DNA of 64,000 bases from Acanthamoeba castellanii str. Neff (GCF_000313135.1 NW_004457554.1:708082-772081); one strand, 5' to 3'; positions 36,944-47,385 are shown, counted from the stretch's first letter. The notes: generated by a model from the letters alone, not told the origin. Translations and numbers: made by a program.

Positions 36944-39900
36944 TCACTTGCCCACCTTGCCCTCGAGGAAGGCAGCGGGCAGCTTGAGCGAGTGGAACTG
37001 GTGGGCAAAGTGGTGCAGGCACGAGAAGAACTGCTGCGGCGGAGCCTTGTCCGCGTCCTGAACGATGATGAATTGTAGGTAACTTGGTCAGCAAAAGCTT
37101 GAAAGAGACGGGCATGAACTGAACTGAACTGAACTGTTACGTACCTCGCCATAGAAGCGGGCCAGCTCGTTCCACTTGGCCAGCACAGAGTCCACCTGCC
37201 CAGCCAGGCGCTCGAACTGCAGCTTGGCGTCCTCAAAGAAGGCCTGCATGGCATGGGGTTCGCCCGTCAGCATTCAAGTATAAGCGTGGAGGAAAGAAGA
37301 GAGTCGTACGCCCATGAGCTCGCAGTAGTGGTCCTCCGGTGCTGGTGGCTGCTCGGCCGAGAGCTTGTCCTTCTCCTCCTTTCTCACGGCGAGCTCGCGC
37401 TCAAGTTGCGTCAGGTCCTTCTTGATCTTCTGCACCTCCATGATGATGTGCTCCATGCACACTGCGCACAGAAACAGAGCAGGGGTGAGATTGCGGGCCG
37501 ACAGGCATCTTTGCGGACACACACGTACGCTTGGAGGCCTTCTCGACGTTGGGCAGCTCGTCGTAAAATGAGAGCAGGTGCTCTTTCTTGGTCTGGACCT
37601 CCTTCTTCAAGAAGTGGAGGATGGTGAACTGGGTGTTCTTGCCCTTCGTCTCGGTCAACTGCCACACAATTATTAGACCAACACGGAGTCAGCACGCTAC
37701 CACATCACGGCACCAGCCCAGGTGTGTATTAGGGAAGGGGCGTACTCGCATCAGAGACTCCAGCTTGAAACCATCTGAGTTGAAAAGATACGAATCTCTG
37801 TTGAGCACTTGCCCAATCGTCAGCACGATCTGATGGAGCGGCACCAATCGCGAGCGTTTCGTTAGCCCTCGCCCACCCCATCCAGCGCTTGAGTCATCCC
37901 AAGTTCCCTCTGATGAGGTCGCTTCGTACCTTGAGAATCTGGGGCAGCTTCTTCGCGGTCTTGACCTCGTCGCAGGCCATGAGGAGACAAGCCGTGTCGG
38001 CCGCCAGTTCGGCCAGCAGGGTGGGAAACTGTCGCTTCCACAGGAACGACTCAAGCCGCTGGGACAGGCGAGGCACCTCCACCAGCTGGACGGAGAGGTC
38101 ATCAGTGATCGGACGCGGTGAGTAAAAAGGTCGTGATGGTGGTGTTGAAAGGACGCGGTAGGGAGCTTACCATGAGCAGGAATCGCTCGGCTTTGGTGAG
38201 CAGGCTCATGTCCAGCTTACCGACAACGGTCCTCAATATCTTGATCTAAAGTGGAGAGGAGCGAGACGCGGCGGCGGTGAGCTTGAGCCAACAGTATTGC
38301 GTGGTGGTGGTGGTGGTGGTGGTGGTGGTGGTGGTGGTGGTGGTGGTGGTGGTGGTGGTGGTGGTGGTGGTGGTGGTGGTGGTGGTGGTGGTGGTGGTGG
38401 GAGGTCAACGGGATCAACGAATACCTCGTCGTCCTTGGGGGCGATGTATCGGAGGGCCTTGAGGTTCTCGAGCGAGAGGGCGCTCTCGTCCATCCGCCAG
38501 ATGGCACCGATGACCTCCTCGAGGGGCACCTTGAACTGGGACAGCAGAATGCCGATATTGTTCACCCGCTGCAGGTTGAGCAGCTCCATGAGAGGCGAGT
38601 GCTTCTTGCCGCGGATGCCGCCCTTCTTCTCCTCCTGCTTGGACTCGCCCTTGGCCTTCTGTATTAGGGGTTCAGTCAATCGCTGCTCGGAGCGTGTCGG
38701 GTGTCGTGTGTCGTATGCGCATGTCGTGTGCGTGTCTACCTTGTCGGGCGACAGCGAGAACATGGACTCCAGCTCGTTGGTGTCAAGATCGATGCCGGGG
38801 CTGTCCACCATCTCGGGCGCCTTCCACACGGTCTCGCCCAGCTTGTCCTGCGCCAGTCGGGGCGAGTTCGGGTGGTCGTGTGAGTGCGATGGCGGCTATC
38901 ACACTGTGGCCCTCGCGGGTCGGGTGGGGGATCGATTCACGAACCTTGGGGATGATGCTCCAGTGGAGCGTGCGCATCTTCTTGCGCGCCATGTTCTTGC
39001 CCTCCTGGATGCGCTTGGCGACGGCAGACATGACGGCGGGCGGAGGCGGGGGAGGCGGGGGCAGGGGTCCCGAGCCGCAGGCAACGGCAGCNNNNNNNNN
39101 NNNNNNNNNNNNNNNNNNNNNNNNNNNNNNNNNNNNNNNNNNNNNNNNNNNNNNNNNNNNNNNNNNNNNNNNNNNNNNNNNNNNNNNNNNNNNNNNNNNN
39201 NNNNNNNNNNNNNNNNNNNNNNNNNNNNNNNNNGGTGGCACTCCCGGTCGCCGCCGCAGCGGCGGCCTTGGCCGCGAGTGCCGACGGGTCGATCGTGGCG
39301 TAGGGAATATAGGAGAAGGGCAGCGCCGAGATCGACCCAGACCTCGTCGATGTCGTTGAGTCGGAGTTGGCGCTACCGCTCGCGCCGGCGGACCCAGAGG
39401 CGGCCGGGGCCGGGGCGAAGAGGTCCTTGAGGCCCTGAGTGGCAGAGACGGGTTTCATGGTCATGGGCTGGCGACGCGACACCGGAGCCGGCGCAGCAGC
39501 CGCCGGCTTGGACGAGACGGGGAGCGAGGTCGGCGGCTTGACCGAGGGCTGCGCTACAGGAGCAGGAGCAGCGGCGGCGGGAGGTGCTGAGGCGACTGCG
39601 GCAGCGGGGGGAGGAGTGGGTAGGAGGTCCAACAGGCCCATCGAGACGGAAGGCCGGGGCTTGGTGCGGGATGCGACTCTCGCGGGCACGTGAGCGACGG
39701 CTGAGGGCAGGGAAGCGGAGACGGGAGCGAGAACGGGGGCGACAGAGGCGGAGGGCGGCGCGACAGACGAGGAGGGGATAACAGAGGCGGAGGCGGCAGT
39801 GCTGGAGGCGAGAGGGGAAGAAGCAGCGGGCGCGGTCGCCTGCTCGAGCTTGACTCGAAGCGGGCTGGGCCTGGCGCGCTTGGACGGCGAAGTCGAAGAC

Positions 39901-41328
39901 TTGACGGGCGTCAGCGCAGACCCGCGCGCAGGAGATCCGCGCGAGGGCGACGATGCCGTCGCACCGTTGGGCTCGTTCTCCTTGTCGTCGATCTTGCGCT
40001 TGGTGCCGGCCGAGGGGCTGCTCGGGTCGACTGTCTTGCGCGATGCGGGAGAAGAGGCACGACTTGGCGAGGCGGGCGAGGCCAATGCTGACGACGCCGA
40101 CCCAGCAGAGCCCATGGAGCTGAAGTCGATCTTCTTTCGCACGCCGCCCAGAGCCAGGTGGCCTCCGCCGGTACCCATGTGGCCCATGTTGCCGGCCATG
40201 TTGAAGTTGAGCTTGAGCTCGCGGTTGAGCACACCCACCATGGATCCGAGGTTGAGCCCGGCGCGAGCCTCGGCCGCCAGCTTGCCGCCCACGACCAGCT
40301 CCCGGCGTCGGTAGCTGATGTAGACGTCCTTGACCGATATCCGCTTGATCTTGATCCGTCGCTCGCCGGCCTCCACTTCGCCCTTGCGCTCGCGCGGCGC
40401 CACGACGTACTTCTGGTCGAGCGGGATCTCCTCGAGCGAGAAGACCAGAAACACGTCCTGTGCGGCCACCTTATCGACGTCCTTGCGGTGCAGGGCGATG
40501 CCGATGCCCTCGTTGAACGTCAGCATCGAGAACGACTCAATCGCCATCTTGCCCGTGCCCTCGGCGAAATAGGCTTTCTGTCATATCAGCGTAAGTAGAT
40601 CTGCTAACATGGGCAAAGACGGACACACACGCGCGCGGAGGGAGTGCGTACGAGTAGGGTGACGCCTGTTCGGCCATCGAGCTGCGGCAGGATCTTGAGC
40701 AGGATCTTGCCCGCGAGGTCGAGCTCGTTGGTGGGTAGCCGCTTGATGGGGATCCCCTGCTCGGTCTTGTAGTCCCGGCCGACCTCCAGCTGGTCCAGGG
40801 ATGTGATGCTCAGCTTCTTGGTCTCCTCGACAGCCTCACGCCATCGCATGATCTATGGGCCAGCGATTGCACAAGTGAGCGAGTGCGGCTACGGAGCACA
40901 CTGCAGAAGCTCGCAAGGTGTGATGCAGTGTAGGAGGCGTGGGTGCCGTACTTTGCTTCGGTCCTGCATCTCTTCCACCACGAAGTCCTTCAACTGTGCG
41001 CTCAGGGCCACTGTAAACGGATTCAATGCTCAGCACCGAAGTAAATCGCGCCAAATCATTTGCATATAATTCATTTGAATAGAGTAAATTACCGGTAATT
41101 TAATCTAACATTTGTTGAAAATGAACAAATGAGAGAGAAGGAGGAGCGTACGGGCTTCCCAGACTAGGGTCTGCTCTGTGAAGATGCGGAGCGATAGCTG
41201 CTGGAGTAGGGCGTTTTACCGCTGGCGATCTCCTTAGCGCTGCCCATATCCATCCCCGTCAGCGATGCGGGCTGGTTGGTGAAGGCCTGAGTCAGGTAGC
41301 TCAGCTTCCAGCCATCCCAAAAATCCAT
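36944..41328 (-). CDS. Formin (FH1-FH2) with an unrecognised N-terminus
   Basis: The 3' half is a clear FH2 domain: RKKMRTLHWSIIPK, LNLQRVNNIGILLSQFK, GQVLNRDSYLFNSDGFKLES, LPNVEKASK and a C-terminal DHYCELMG region, ending at the stop 36944-36946. FH2 dimers nucleate and processively elongate actin filaments. A proline-rich FH1 run (PPPPPPPPA near 39045) precedes it, broken by a run of Ns at 39092-39233. Upstream is a long Ala/Ser/Pro-rich region with basic clusters, then about 200 residues (41328 to about 40200) with no GBD/FH3 that I can recognise. A one-base break at TTTT 41214-41217 must be repaired for the first exon to read through. ATG 41328 is tentative. Confidence 0.8.
38302..38401. 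repeat. (GGT)33 trinucleotide run in a formin intron
   Basis: About 33 uninterrupted GGT units on the plus strand, CCA on the coding strand. It lies in the intron between the exon ending IAPKDDE and the exon starting IKILRT, just after the donor GTATTC. Read through in frame, it would encode a proline run. Confidence 0.95.
39092..39233. other. Assembly gap (142 N)
   Basis: Unsequenced positions within the FH1 region of the formin gene. Sequence on both sides is GC-rich and repetitive (GGCGGAGGCGG; GCCGCAGCGGC), which probably caused the gap. The true length is unknown, so reading frame across it is not informative. Confidence 0.99.
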
Positions 41329-41647
41329 CTCTGGACCACCTGCGCGGCACGCATCTTTAGCCACTAGCACTGGCACTGCTGATTTTATCGCAACCAACCA
41401 ATTATTGGGGCAATTGCCTCACGCACAACAAACACGCACCTGTGCAGAGAGATGGGAGGATTAAGAAGGGAGAGAAAAGAGAGATTGGCGAGGCCAAGGG
41501 CTCAACCTTTGAAGAAAACGCAGCTGCGCCGTTTTGGCGCGAAAACTGAGCGTTGCGTTCAACTGAGAAAAGGCACCAAAAAAAGGGGGAAAAGGCAGAA
41601 GAAAGGCAAGATCGACGGCAAGAAGATTGGAGCGAAGAAGAGAAGCG
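41329..41647. promoter_or_regulatory. Divergent intergenic region, formin / AP-5 sigma
   Basis: 319 bp between divergent starts. Purine-rich from about 41455 to 41645 on the plus strand (AGAAGGGAGAGAAAAGAGAG-like), probably the AP-5 sigma 5' UTR; a two-sided A-rich run AAAAAAAGGGGGAAAA lies near 41578. The part next to the formin start may contain a missed 5' exon, since an acceptor-like CAG lies at about 41341. Confidence 0.4.
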
Positions 41648-42483
41648 ATGGTGTTCGGATTCATTCTGCACTCGTTAGACAAGGAGAAGGAGCCTTTCGT
41701 ATGCCTGTCCGTGTTCTACAACAAGGAGGGAAACGACAACAGGAAGAAGGAACGGGAACAGCACATTGTGCGAGCGGTTCACAAAGATTTTCAATTTCAG
41801 TCGCAATGTGCTGATAGCCTCGCCTCCCTCATGAAGCCCAGCTCTTCCACCAATCGATCAGCAAAAACACTTGAAGCGTACCCCCACCCGGTCTTTGTTT
41901 CCTTTATTCATCCATTTATCACCTATTTATGATGAATAATTCTTTGGCGCAGAGGAGCACAGACGAAGCGAAAAGCAGAGCGAGTAGAAGGCGTACTACG
42001 ACTGGGTACGGAGGTGGGCTTGTTTGCCGAGCCCAAGGTGGTGTTGTGGAAGCAAGTGCAGAAGTACGTGGCACACCCTCACCTGGCCATGTGGCAACGT
42101 GGCCTACAAGCCATCATACCTGACTGCTCTTGTGGACATGGACCGTGTGTTCAGAGTGGCGCTGGTGGCGGTATGCGAGGTGGACGAGAATCAGTACCTG
42201 GCCGCCAACTTCCTTACCCACTACGCGGCCATGCTCGTTGAGCAGTTCAAGAGCCCCAGCATTCTGGCCAAGCCGAAGGAGGTGCAGAACACACAACTAA
42301 ATACTGCGATTATTCACACAACAGTGCACACTCACATCACCCATGTCCCTGCAGCTTCTCAACAGGCCAGAGGAGATGCTGATGCTCCTGCACACATTTC
42401 TACCCAACGGCCAGCTCCTCTTCACCAGTGATCAGTACGCCAAGCACCTGCGACGCGAGTTTGACGAATCCCTGTTGGCCTAA
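41648..42483 (+). CDS. AP5S1: AP-5 complex subunit sigma-1
   Basis: Four exons (41648-41877, 41953-42055, 42111-42281, 42355-42483) give 210 residues; animal AP5S1 is about 200. The start MVFGFILHSL, the middle LFAEPKVVLWKQ, the helical VDENQYLAANFLTHYAAML and the end MLLHTFLPNGQLLFTSDQY correspond in order to the animal protein, the last block being the most similar. AP-5 is a late-endosomal adaptor complex working with SPG11 and SPG15. The third exon boundary is chosen on phase (donor GTGCAG after WKQ); a better donor GTACGT three codons later would break the frame. Confidence 0.72.
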
Positions 42484-43137
42484 GCGCCCAGACCGAGCTC
42501 ACCTCCACACATGCGTGGCCGCCACGCATCGCACGGTCACCGCACGACCGAAATCCCGCCAACTCGCCGAACTTACCGACCTCACCACAGCCACTGGAGG
42601 CGTGAGCTGGTTGTATTCATTTCCCTCTCGTCATCGGTACAAATGACAGCGCCGCGGCCTCCACTGTGGCCGGCGGGTGACAACGCCCAAGAGCAGTGAC
42701 TGCTCGAGCCTGAGTCGCCTTCACACAGGCTTTGGCAGTGCGGCTTGCTCAAGGGAGGCCTCGCTGCGGCGAGTGCCACCTCGCGAGGGGGTGCACGGAG
42801 CCGGATGGGGAGAGTTAATTGGCCAATGGGTAGAGGCGCCGCAAAAATTATGGGTACTCAGCACCGGAGCAAGGCCGCGGTTTGTTGACTGGCGGTAGGG
42901 ATTGGCGGAGGGGTCGCACGCGTGTGAGTGACTGCATCCCATAGGTTGCGGTGCAGTTACTCCGCAAGTCCCGTCCGCAGTTGGTGGTTCTCTCCCCAAC
43001 ATTTTAAACACCGGCGACTGTTATTTGTCTGTTATCTTTAGCCAGCACCACAGTCCCGCGTCTCCGGAACATCTTCAAGCTCGCACTTACGCGCCCCTTT
43101 CGCACTCTACTAGCTCGCACACCACACGCAACGCAAA
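42484..43137. other. Intergenic, GC-rich with hairpins, no supported gene
   Basis: 654 bp. It holds several short inverted repeats: CACCTCGCGAGGGGGTG near 42778, and GACTGCATCCCATAGG ... GGTGCAGTTACTC near 42931-42963. An antisense open frame (42721-43011) has no known domain. The last 120 bp are pyrimidine-rich and contain CACACCACACGCAACGCAAAATG, the likely 5' UTR of the next gene. A structured RNA is conceivable, but I find no signature of RNase P, MRP, SRP or snRNA. Confidence 0.4.
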
Positions 43138-44256
43138 ATGAAGAGACAGCGCGACACTACTCCGGCCCACTACAGTTTGGCCTCAACACCTTCGAGTTCG
43201 TCGTCTACGAGCTCGACTTCGTCTTCTTGTTCGCCGTTCAGCGGCTCCGGAGGTCCGGCGAAGCGAAGGAGGACGCGACTCACCCCCAAGCAGCAAGGCG
43301 GATGGCTGCGGCTCCAGGAGGAGTTGGCCGCCGAGCGCGAGAAGAAGGTCCGGCTGGACTGGTACCTCAAGGAGCTGCTGGTCGAGATGGAGAACCTCAT
43401 CGCCCAGGAGCGCGAGGCCCGGGCGGACCAGGGCCAGGGCACCGGGGCGGGCGAGTGGGTCGAGGGCGCCCGCTACAATGTCAAGCTTCGGACTTATAAG
43501 CAATATTGTGGGTTTGACTCCGGCACGACGATCCTCGACCACAGCGCCGACGTGCCTCTGGTGCGGATCAAGCCCGAGCCGACCTACGAGCACGACGGCG
43601 ATGACGCGGCGGGCGCCTACGAAGACTTCCTCGCCCTCTCCGTTGACGACCTCACCTCGACCGTCGCGATGGGAAGCGGCCACGCGCCGCATGTGGCGTC
43701 GACACATTTATTTGTCACGCAGCATTCGTCGGTCAAGTCCGAACCGTCGCCTGCCGAGAGCACGTGCCCGCCGACCACGACGGCCAACGCAGAGGGCGAA
43801 GGGACAGCGCTCGAAGCGCTGTTCGAGTCGAGCGAGGGACTGGACGTGAGCCACTTCCTCAACTTCGAAGACGACGACTGCCATGACTACAACATGCACT
43901 CCGGAGACGACTCGCAGTCGCAGCAGGAGTGCACATCGTCGGACGACGAGGCCGCGGGCTACACGAGCTCGCCATCGATCGACTTTGGCGTGGTGGCCGG
44001 CGGTGCCGGCGCCGGTATGGGATTCGAGTCGTGGGACGAGATCGAGCTGCCCAAGTTCGGCAGCGCCAAGACCCAGGAGGAAAGAACGAAAGCGATGGGC
44101 GCAGAGACGAACAACAAGAACGAAAGCGAGCGAAGGGGCGAAGAGAAGGGGCACATGATGATGGAGAAGACGGAGGAGGTGAAGACAGAAGGAGACGGCG
44201 GAAGTTCAGATTGGGCGTTCTGGTCGATCGATGTCCTGCCCGCTCTGGGCTTCTGA
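43138..44256 (+). CDS. Acidic nuclear protein with SUMO-type sites, family unknown
   Basis: A 372-codon open frame without obvious introns. Features: a Ser-rich start, a basic cluster GPAKRRRTRL (likely nuclear localisation signal), a helical segment rich in Glu/Arg/Leu (LQEELAAEREKKVRL ... LLVEMENLIAQEREAR) that could form a coiled coil, and three sumoylation-like motifs (VRIKPEP, SSVKSEP, EEVKTEG). The rest is very acidic with Ser/Asp clusters. Together these suggest a transcriptional regulator, but no DNA-binding domain is visible. The stretch 43481-43530 is lower in GC and could be a short unspliced intron. I do not recognise the family. Confidence 0.6.
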   Translation: MKRQRDTTPAHYSLASTPSSSSSTSSTSSSCSPFSGSGGPAKRRRTRLTPKQQGGWLRLQEELAAEREKKVRLDWYLKELLVEMENLIAQEREARADQGQGTGAGEWVEGARYNVKLRTYKQYCGFDSGTTILDHSADVPLVRIKPEPTYEHDGDDAAGAYEDFLALSVDDLTSTVAMGSGHAPHVASTHLFVTQHSSVKSEPSPAESTCPPTTTANAEGEGTALEALFESSEGLDVSHFLNFEDDDCHDYNMHSGDDSQSQQECTSSDDEAAGYTSSPSIDFGVVAGGAGAGMGFESWDEIELPKFGSAKTQEERTKAMGAETNNKNESERRGEEKGHMMMEKTEEVKTEGDGGSSDWAFWSIDVLPALGF

Positions 44257-44454
44257 GGCGATGGCCGCCACGACAGGGTGTTAATGTATGAACAACAATA
44301 AATTCGAATATTTCCATACACGCACGTAGGTTGTTGGAGCGAGTGTGGTGTGGCAACCGTTGTGCGACCATCCGGTCTGCTGACGTCACACCCCTTTTTC
44401 ATTTTTGTTTTTAATATCTATTTTATTTCATCTCCACCCCGGCAAACTGACGAG

Positions 44455-45579
44455 ATGCTGAAGCTGGTGCTGGTGCGGCACGGGCAAGCCGAGACCAATC
44501 TCACCCATGCCGTTGGCCGTAACAACCACGTTCAGTTGACGGACATGGGTAACTCAATTTGATTTGATTTGATTTTCAGATCACTCAAATTTATTCTGAT
44601 ATGATCACGAGACAGGCAAGGAGCAGGCGCGCAAGCTCGGCCAGTATTGGCGAGAGCATGACGTTGAGTTCGACCACGTCTTTGCCTCTGAGGCCGTTCG
44701 CGCGACCGACACTGCCAAGGTACTCCTCTGCGCACCTGGTGTGCCCGCCGTCACGACCTGTTAGTTACCAATGGAACTGTTGTGTTGTAATCGTGCTTGC
44801 CGACGACGATGTTGGCCGTGGACAGATCAGCTGCGCCGAGGCCGGGATTCAGGCACCCATCACCATCTCACCCGACATCGTGGAGATCTTCCGCGGTGAA
44901 TGGGAGGGCCAGTCGGCGAACCACCTCTTTGTGGGCGAGACATTGGTGCGTGCCATCTTCTCGTGAGGTGCTCGCACCGCGTCACAGCCCTGATCTTACA
45001 AACCACACGACACACACGACACACGACACACACGCCACACACGACACACACGACACACGACGCAAACTGTTCACTCTTTTTCTTCCCTGGCGTTTCCACG
45101 CAGGCGACATACCTCGCCGATCCGCACAACTTCAGGGCGCCCGGCGGCGAGTCCGAGAAGGAGGTCGAGGAGCGCATGCACGCCTTCTTCGATGCCACCG
45201 TGCTTCCGCTCTACCAACGATTCGTCCAGGAGGAAGAGGAAAGGCGCGCGAAGGAGGGGGAAATTGGCCATGCCGAAGCCCATAAGCCCCGCGAGTTGAA
45301 GGTGGCGATCATCAGCCACGGCTGCGGCCTGAGGTTCGTTCACACAAAGCAAAGCCAAGCCAAGCCAATGGCCCCCGCGTGATCGTCGCCATCTTTTGTT
45401 GAGTTTCGGTCTGATCGTGCGTGCGTGGTGCTCTGACCAGGTGCTTCCTTCGTCGCGTGCTGGGCACCGAATCCAAGCTTTTCCGTTTCGAGCTGAGCAA
45501 CACGGCAACGAGCGAACTCACACTCCGCGGCACCGAGTGGACAGTTAGGACGCTCAACTGTACCGCACACCTGCACTAA
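44455..45579 (+). CDS. Histidine phosphatase family protein
   Basis: Five exons (44455-44548, 44616-44719, 44826-44945, 45104-45333, 45441-45579) give 228 residues. The phosphoglycerate-mutase-like motif VRHGQAETN (Arg8-His9-Gly10) is followed by LTDMGKEQARKLG, FASEAVRATDTA (phosphate-pocket Arg), an acidic EIFRGEWEGQS, and the second catalytic His in AIISHGCGLR. All catalytic residues are present. The family includes sugar-phosphate phosphatases and mutases; the actual substrate cannot be told. One intron is filled with CACACGA repeats (45005-45062). Confidence 0.9.
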
Positions 45580-45708
45580 TGCAGCAATGCACCAAATCCG
45601 ATCCTCGAGGTCAACTGAACAGCAGCCAAGCTTGAACCACTGACAAAGGCGTGGTGCGGAAAGAAGAACGAGGCGATCCATCGCACCACACAAGCAAGCA
45701 AGCGAACA

Positions 45709-45907
45709 GGGCCAGCAGCGGTGGCAATCGTGTGCGGAGGGGGGCAGGCGATCAAGAAATTCAAATGGACAGAAGGGACGAAATGGTGCAACAACATCCG
45801 CTATGGTGTAGTCGGTAACATTTCTGGTTTTCACCCAGGCGCCCCGGGTTCGATTCCCGGTAGCGGAACATCTATCTTTTTGGTCACCCACAAAAGGATG
45901 GCCACAC
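45709..45907 (+). repeat. Left inverted-repeat arm
   Basis: 199 bp, identical to the reverse complement of 46946-47144 except for one substitution (GGGACG here, GGGCCG in the other arm, 13-20 bp upstream of the tRNA). Identity ends sharply after GGCCACAC. Confidence 0.9.
45797..45868 (+). tRNA. tRNA-Glu (anticodon TTC)
   Basis: 72-nt tRNA: acceptor stem TCCGCTA/TAGCGGA, D-arm with TAGTCGG box A, anticodon stem TCTGG/CCAGG with loop TTTTCAC (anticodon TTC), T-arm CCGGG-TTCGATT-CCCGG giving a canonical box B, discriminator A. No intron; CCA is not encoded, as usual in eukaryotes. Confidence 0.95.
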
Positions 45908-46640
45908 TTGTGCGAGTTAGGATCCTTCCCAGCACTGCCTTCTTTATCTATTTTACCACAGTGTGTGTTGTCTGTCCCTTGTTGTCAGCAGGGCCACCAA
46001 ATTGCTCATAAAGCTGGTCCCAATTAAGTGGGTGGGCTACTGTGTGGCCCTAGCTTCAAGATCTGTCATTCTACAGTAGCAGTAGCTGGGGCAGAAGTAA
46101 GAATGTTGGTTGTCTGAACCACTGCTAGCATTCTGTGGTTACAAGGTGAGAGTTAGTTGATGTTCTGGACTGGAATTGTGGCAGCAGCTGCACCATACAC
46201 TCCAAGGTGTTGGAACCAAGTGTTAACAAAAAAGGGTCAGTTAACTCTTTTTCACTAACTATCTGGCAGCATGTACACATTGTCAGGGCTGTAACACCAG
46301 TATCTGCACACCCTCCAGAAACAGACTGGAGTCATCAGTACACTTTGGCCAGTTCAATGCACATAATCTGAGAAATGTGAACGGGAAATGTGTAGAAAAT
46401 GCAAGAAAAGACCTTAAAAATGCACATATTTCGGCGAAATTGCAATCCGACGCGCGTCGGATGGGAAATCTGTACATAAAAAGGGATTCTGCCTTTGTCA
46501 TTTCTTCTTCAATAGCATCCTCCACTTCTGTACATTTTCTGAAAATGATACCCAAGCTTTCCTTGATTTGTACACCAACCTCATGAAAAACAGCCAAATG
46601 CTGGCCTTTTATGTACAGATAGTTGATTTTTGTGCTAAGC

Positions 46641-46663
46641 AAAAAGGGTCACTGACCCTTTTT
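46641..46663. repeat. Perfect 23-bp palindrome in the AT-rich core
   Basis: AAAAAGGGTCA-C-TGACCCTTTTT. A related but imperfect version, AAAAAGGGTCAGTTAACTCTTTTT, lies at about 46229-46252 in the same core, suggesting a duplicated hairpin. Confidence 0.9.
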
Positions 46664-46945
46664 CATGAACACTTGGTTATTGGACAAGCAAGTGGGCAAA
46701 CCCATCTTGGTGACCACAATCATGGACATCATGAACTTGATCATGTGTACACCAAGGATATGGAGGAGAATGGAATCAGAAGCCTTCAAATTCCACTGGC
46801 ACAGGCCTGATGGGCATGGGATGTACCAGCAACTCAATGATCCACTTGACCTTTTTCTGGCTTGTACTCCAGCAGGCAGCCCCACATCATCTGCACCACA
46901 CATCTTGCAGATGCTGTGCATGGAGAGCTGGGGCAGGCCAATGTT

Positions 46946-47144
46946 GTGTGGCCATCCTTTTGTGGGTGACCAAAAAGATAGATGTTCCGCTACCGGGAAT
47001 CGAACCCGGGGCGCCTGGGTGAAAACCAGAAATGTTACCGACTACACCATAGCGGATGTTGTTGCACCATTTCGGCCCTTCTGTCCATTTGAATTTCTTG
47101 ATCGCCTGCCCCCCTCCGCACACGATTGCCACCGCTGCTGGCCC
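46946..47144 (-). repeat. Right inverted-repeat arm
   Basis: Reverse complement of 45709-45907 with one mismatch. Near-identity over flanks as well as the tRNA indicates recent duplication or ongoing gene conversion rather than selection on the tRNA alone. Confidence 0.9.
46985..47056 (-). tRNA. tRNA-Glu (anticodon TTC), inverted copy
   Basis: Sequence identical to the tRNA at 45797-45868, on the other strand and facing it. All stems and both internal promoter boxes are intact, so both copies should be functional. Confidence 0.95.
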
Positions 47145-47385
47145 GTTGGCGATCCATCGCACCACACAAGCAAGCCAACAGGGCCAGCAACAGTTGACCT
47201 CGAGGTGCGTATCTTGCTCGTTACTTCCTCTTGTCGACCACTTTGGTTTCGTTGACTCTTGGCGCCAAACTTTCAAACGGTCAAAAAACGAATCCCAACG
47301 TTCCCCTACAAAAGATAAACGAACAGATGATAGAGCCATTCACTACATCATTCAACTGACAGTCAAAACCCTTGCCAACACAACC

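Larger units (their letters stand above)
45672..47189. mobile_element. Possible insertion: inverted tRNA-bearing arms around an AT-rich core, with flanking direct repeats
   Basis: Two arms of 199 bp in inverted orientation (45709-45907 and 46946-47144), each carrying a complete tRNA-Glu gene, enclose 1,038 bp of visibly AT-richer sequence. Outside the arms, a segment starting GGCGATCCATCGCACCACAC and ending AACAGGGCCAGCA occurs in direct orientation on both sides (45672-45717, 47148-47189). Further out a 15-bp block is again inverted (45603-45617, 47191-47205). The core has no recognisable transposase. The structure fits an inserted or amplified element but a simple inverted duplication of a tRNA locus is also possible. 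Confidence 0.35.

Noticed and set aside
38297..39430. Apparent poly-Gly protein on the plus strand across the (GGT)n run and the N gap
   Set aside because: Translation of a simple repeat and unknown bases; the real coding strand is minus (formin).
41217..41238. A 22-nt intron in the formin first exon
   Set aside because: Far shorter than any other intron here; a one-base homopolymer correction gives a continuous, sensible reading.
46283..46921. Short open frames in the AT-rich core between the tRNAs as a possible transposase
   Set aside because: Frames are short, on both strands, and show no catalytic DDE, Tyr or reverse-transcriptase motif.
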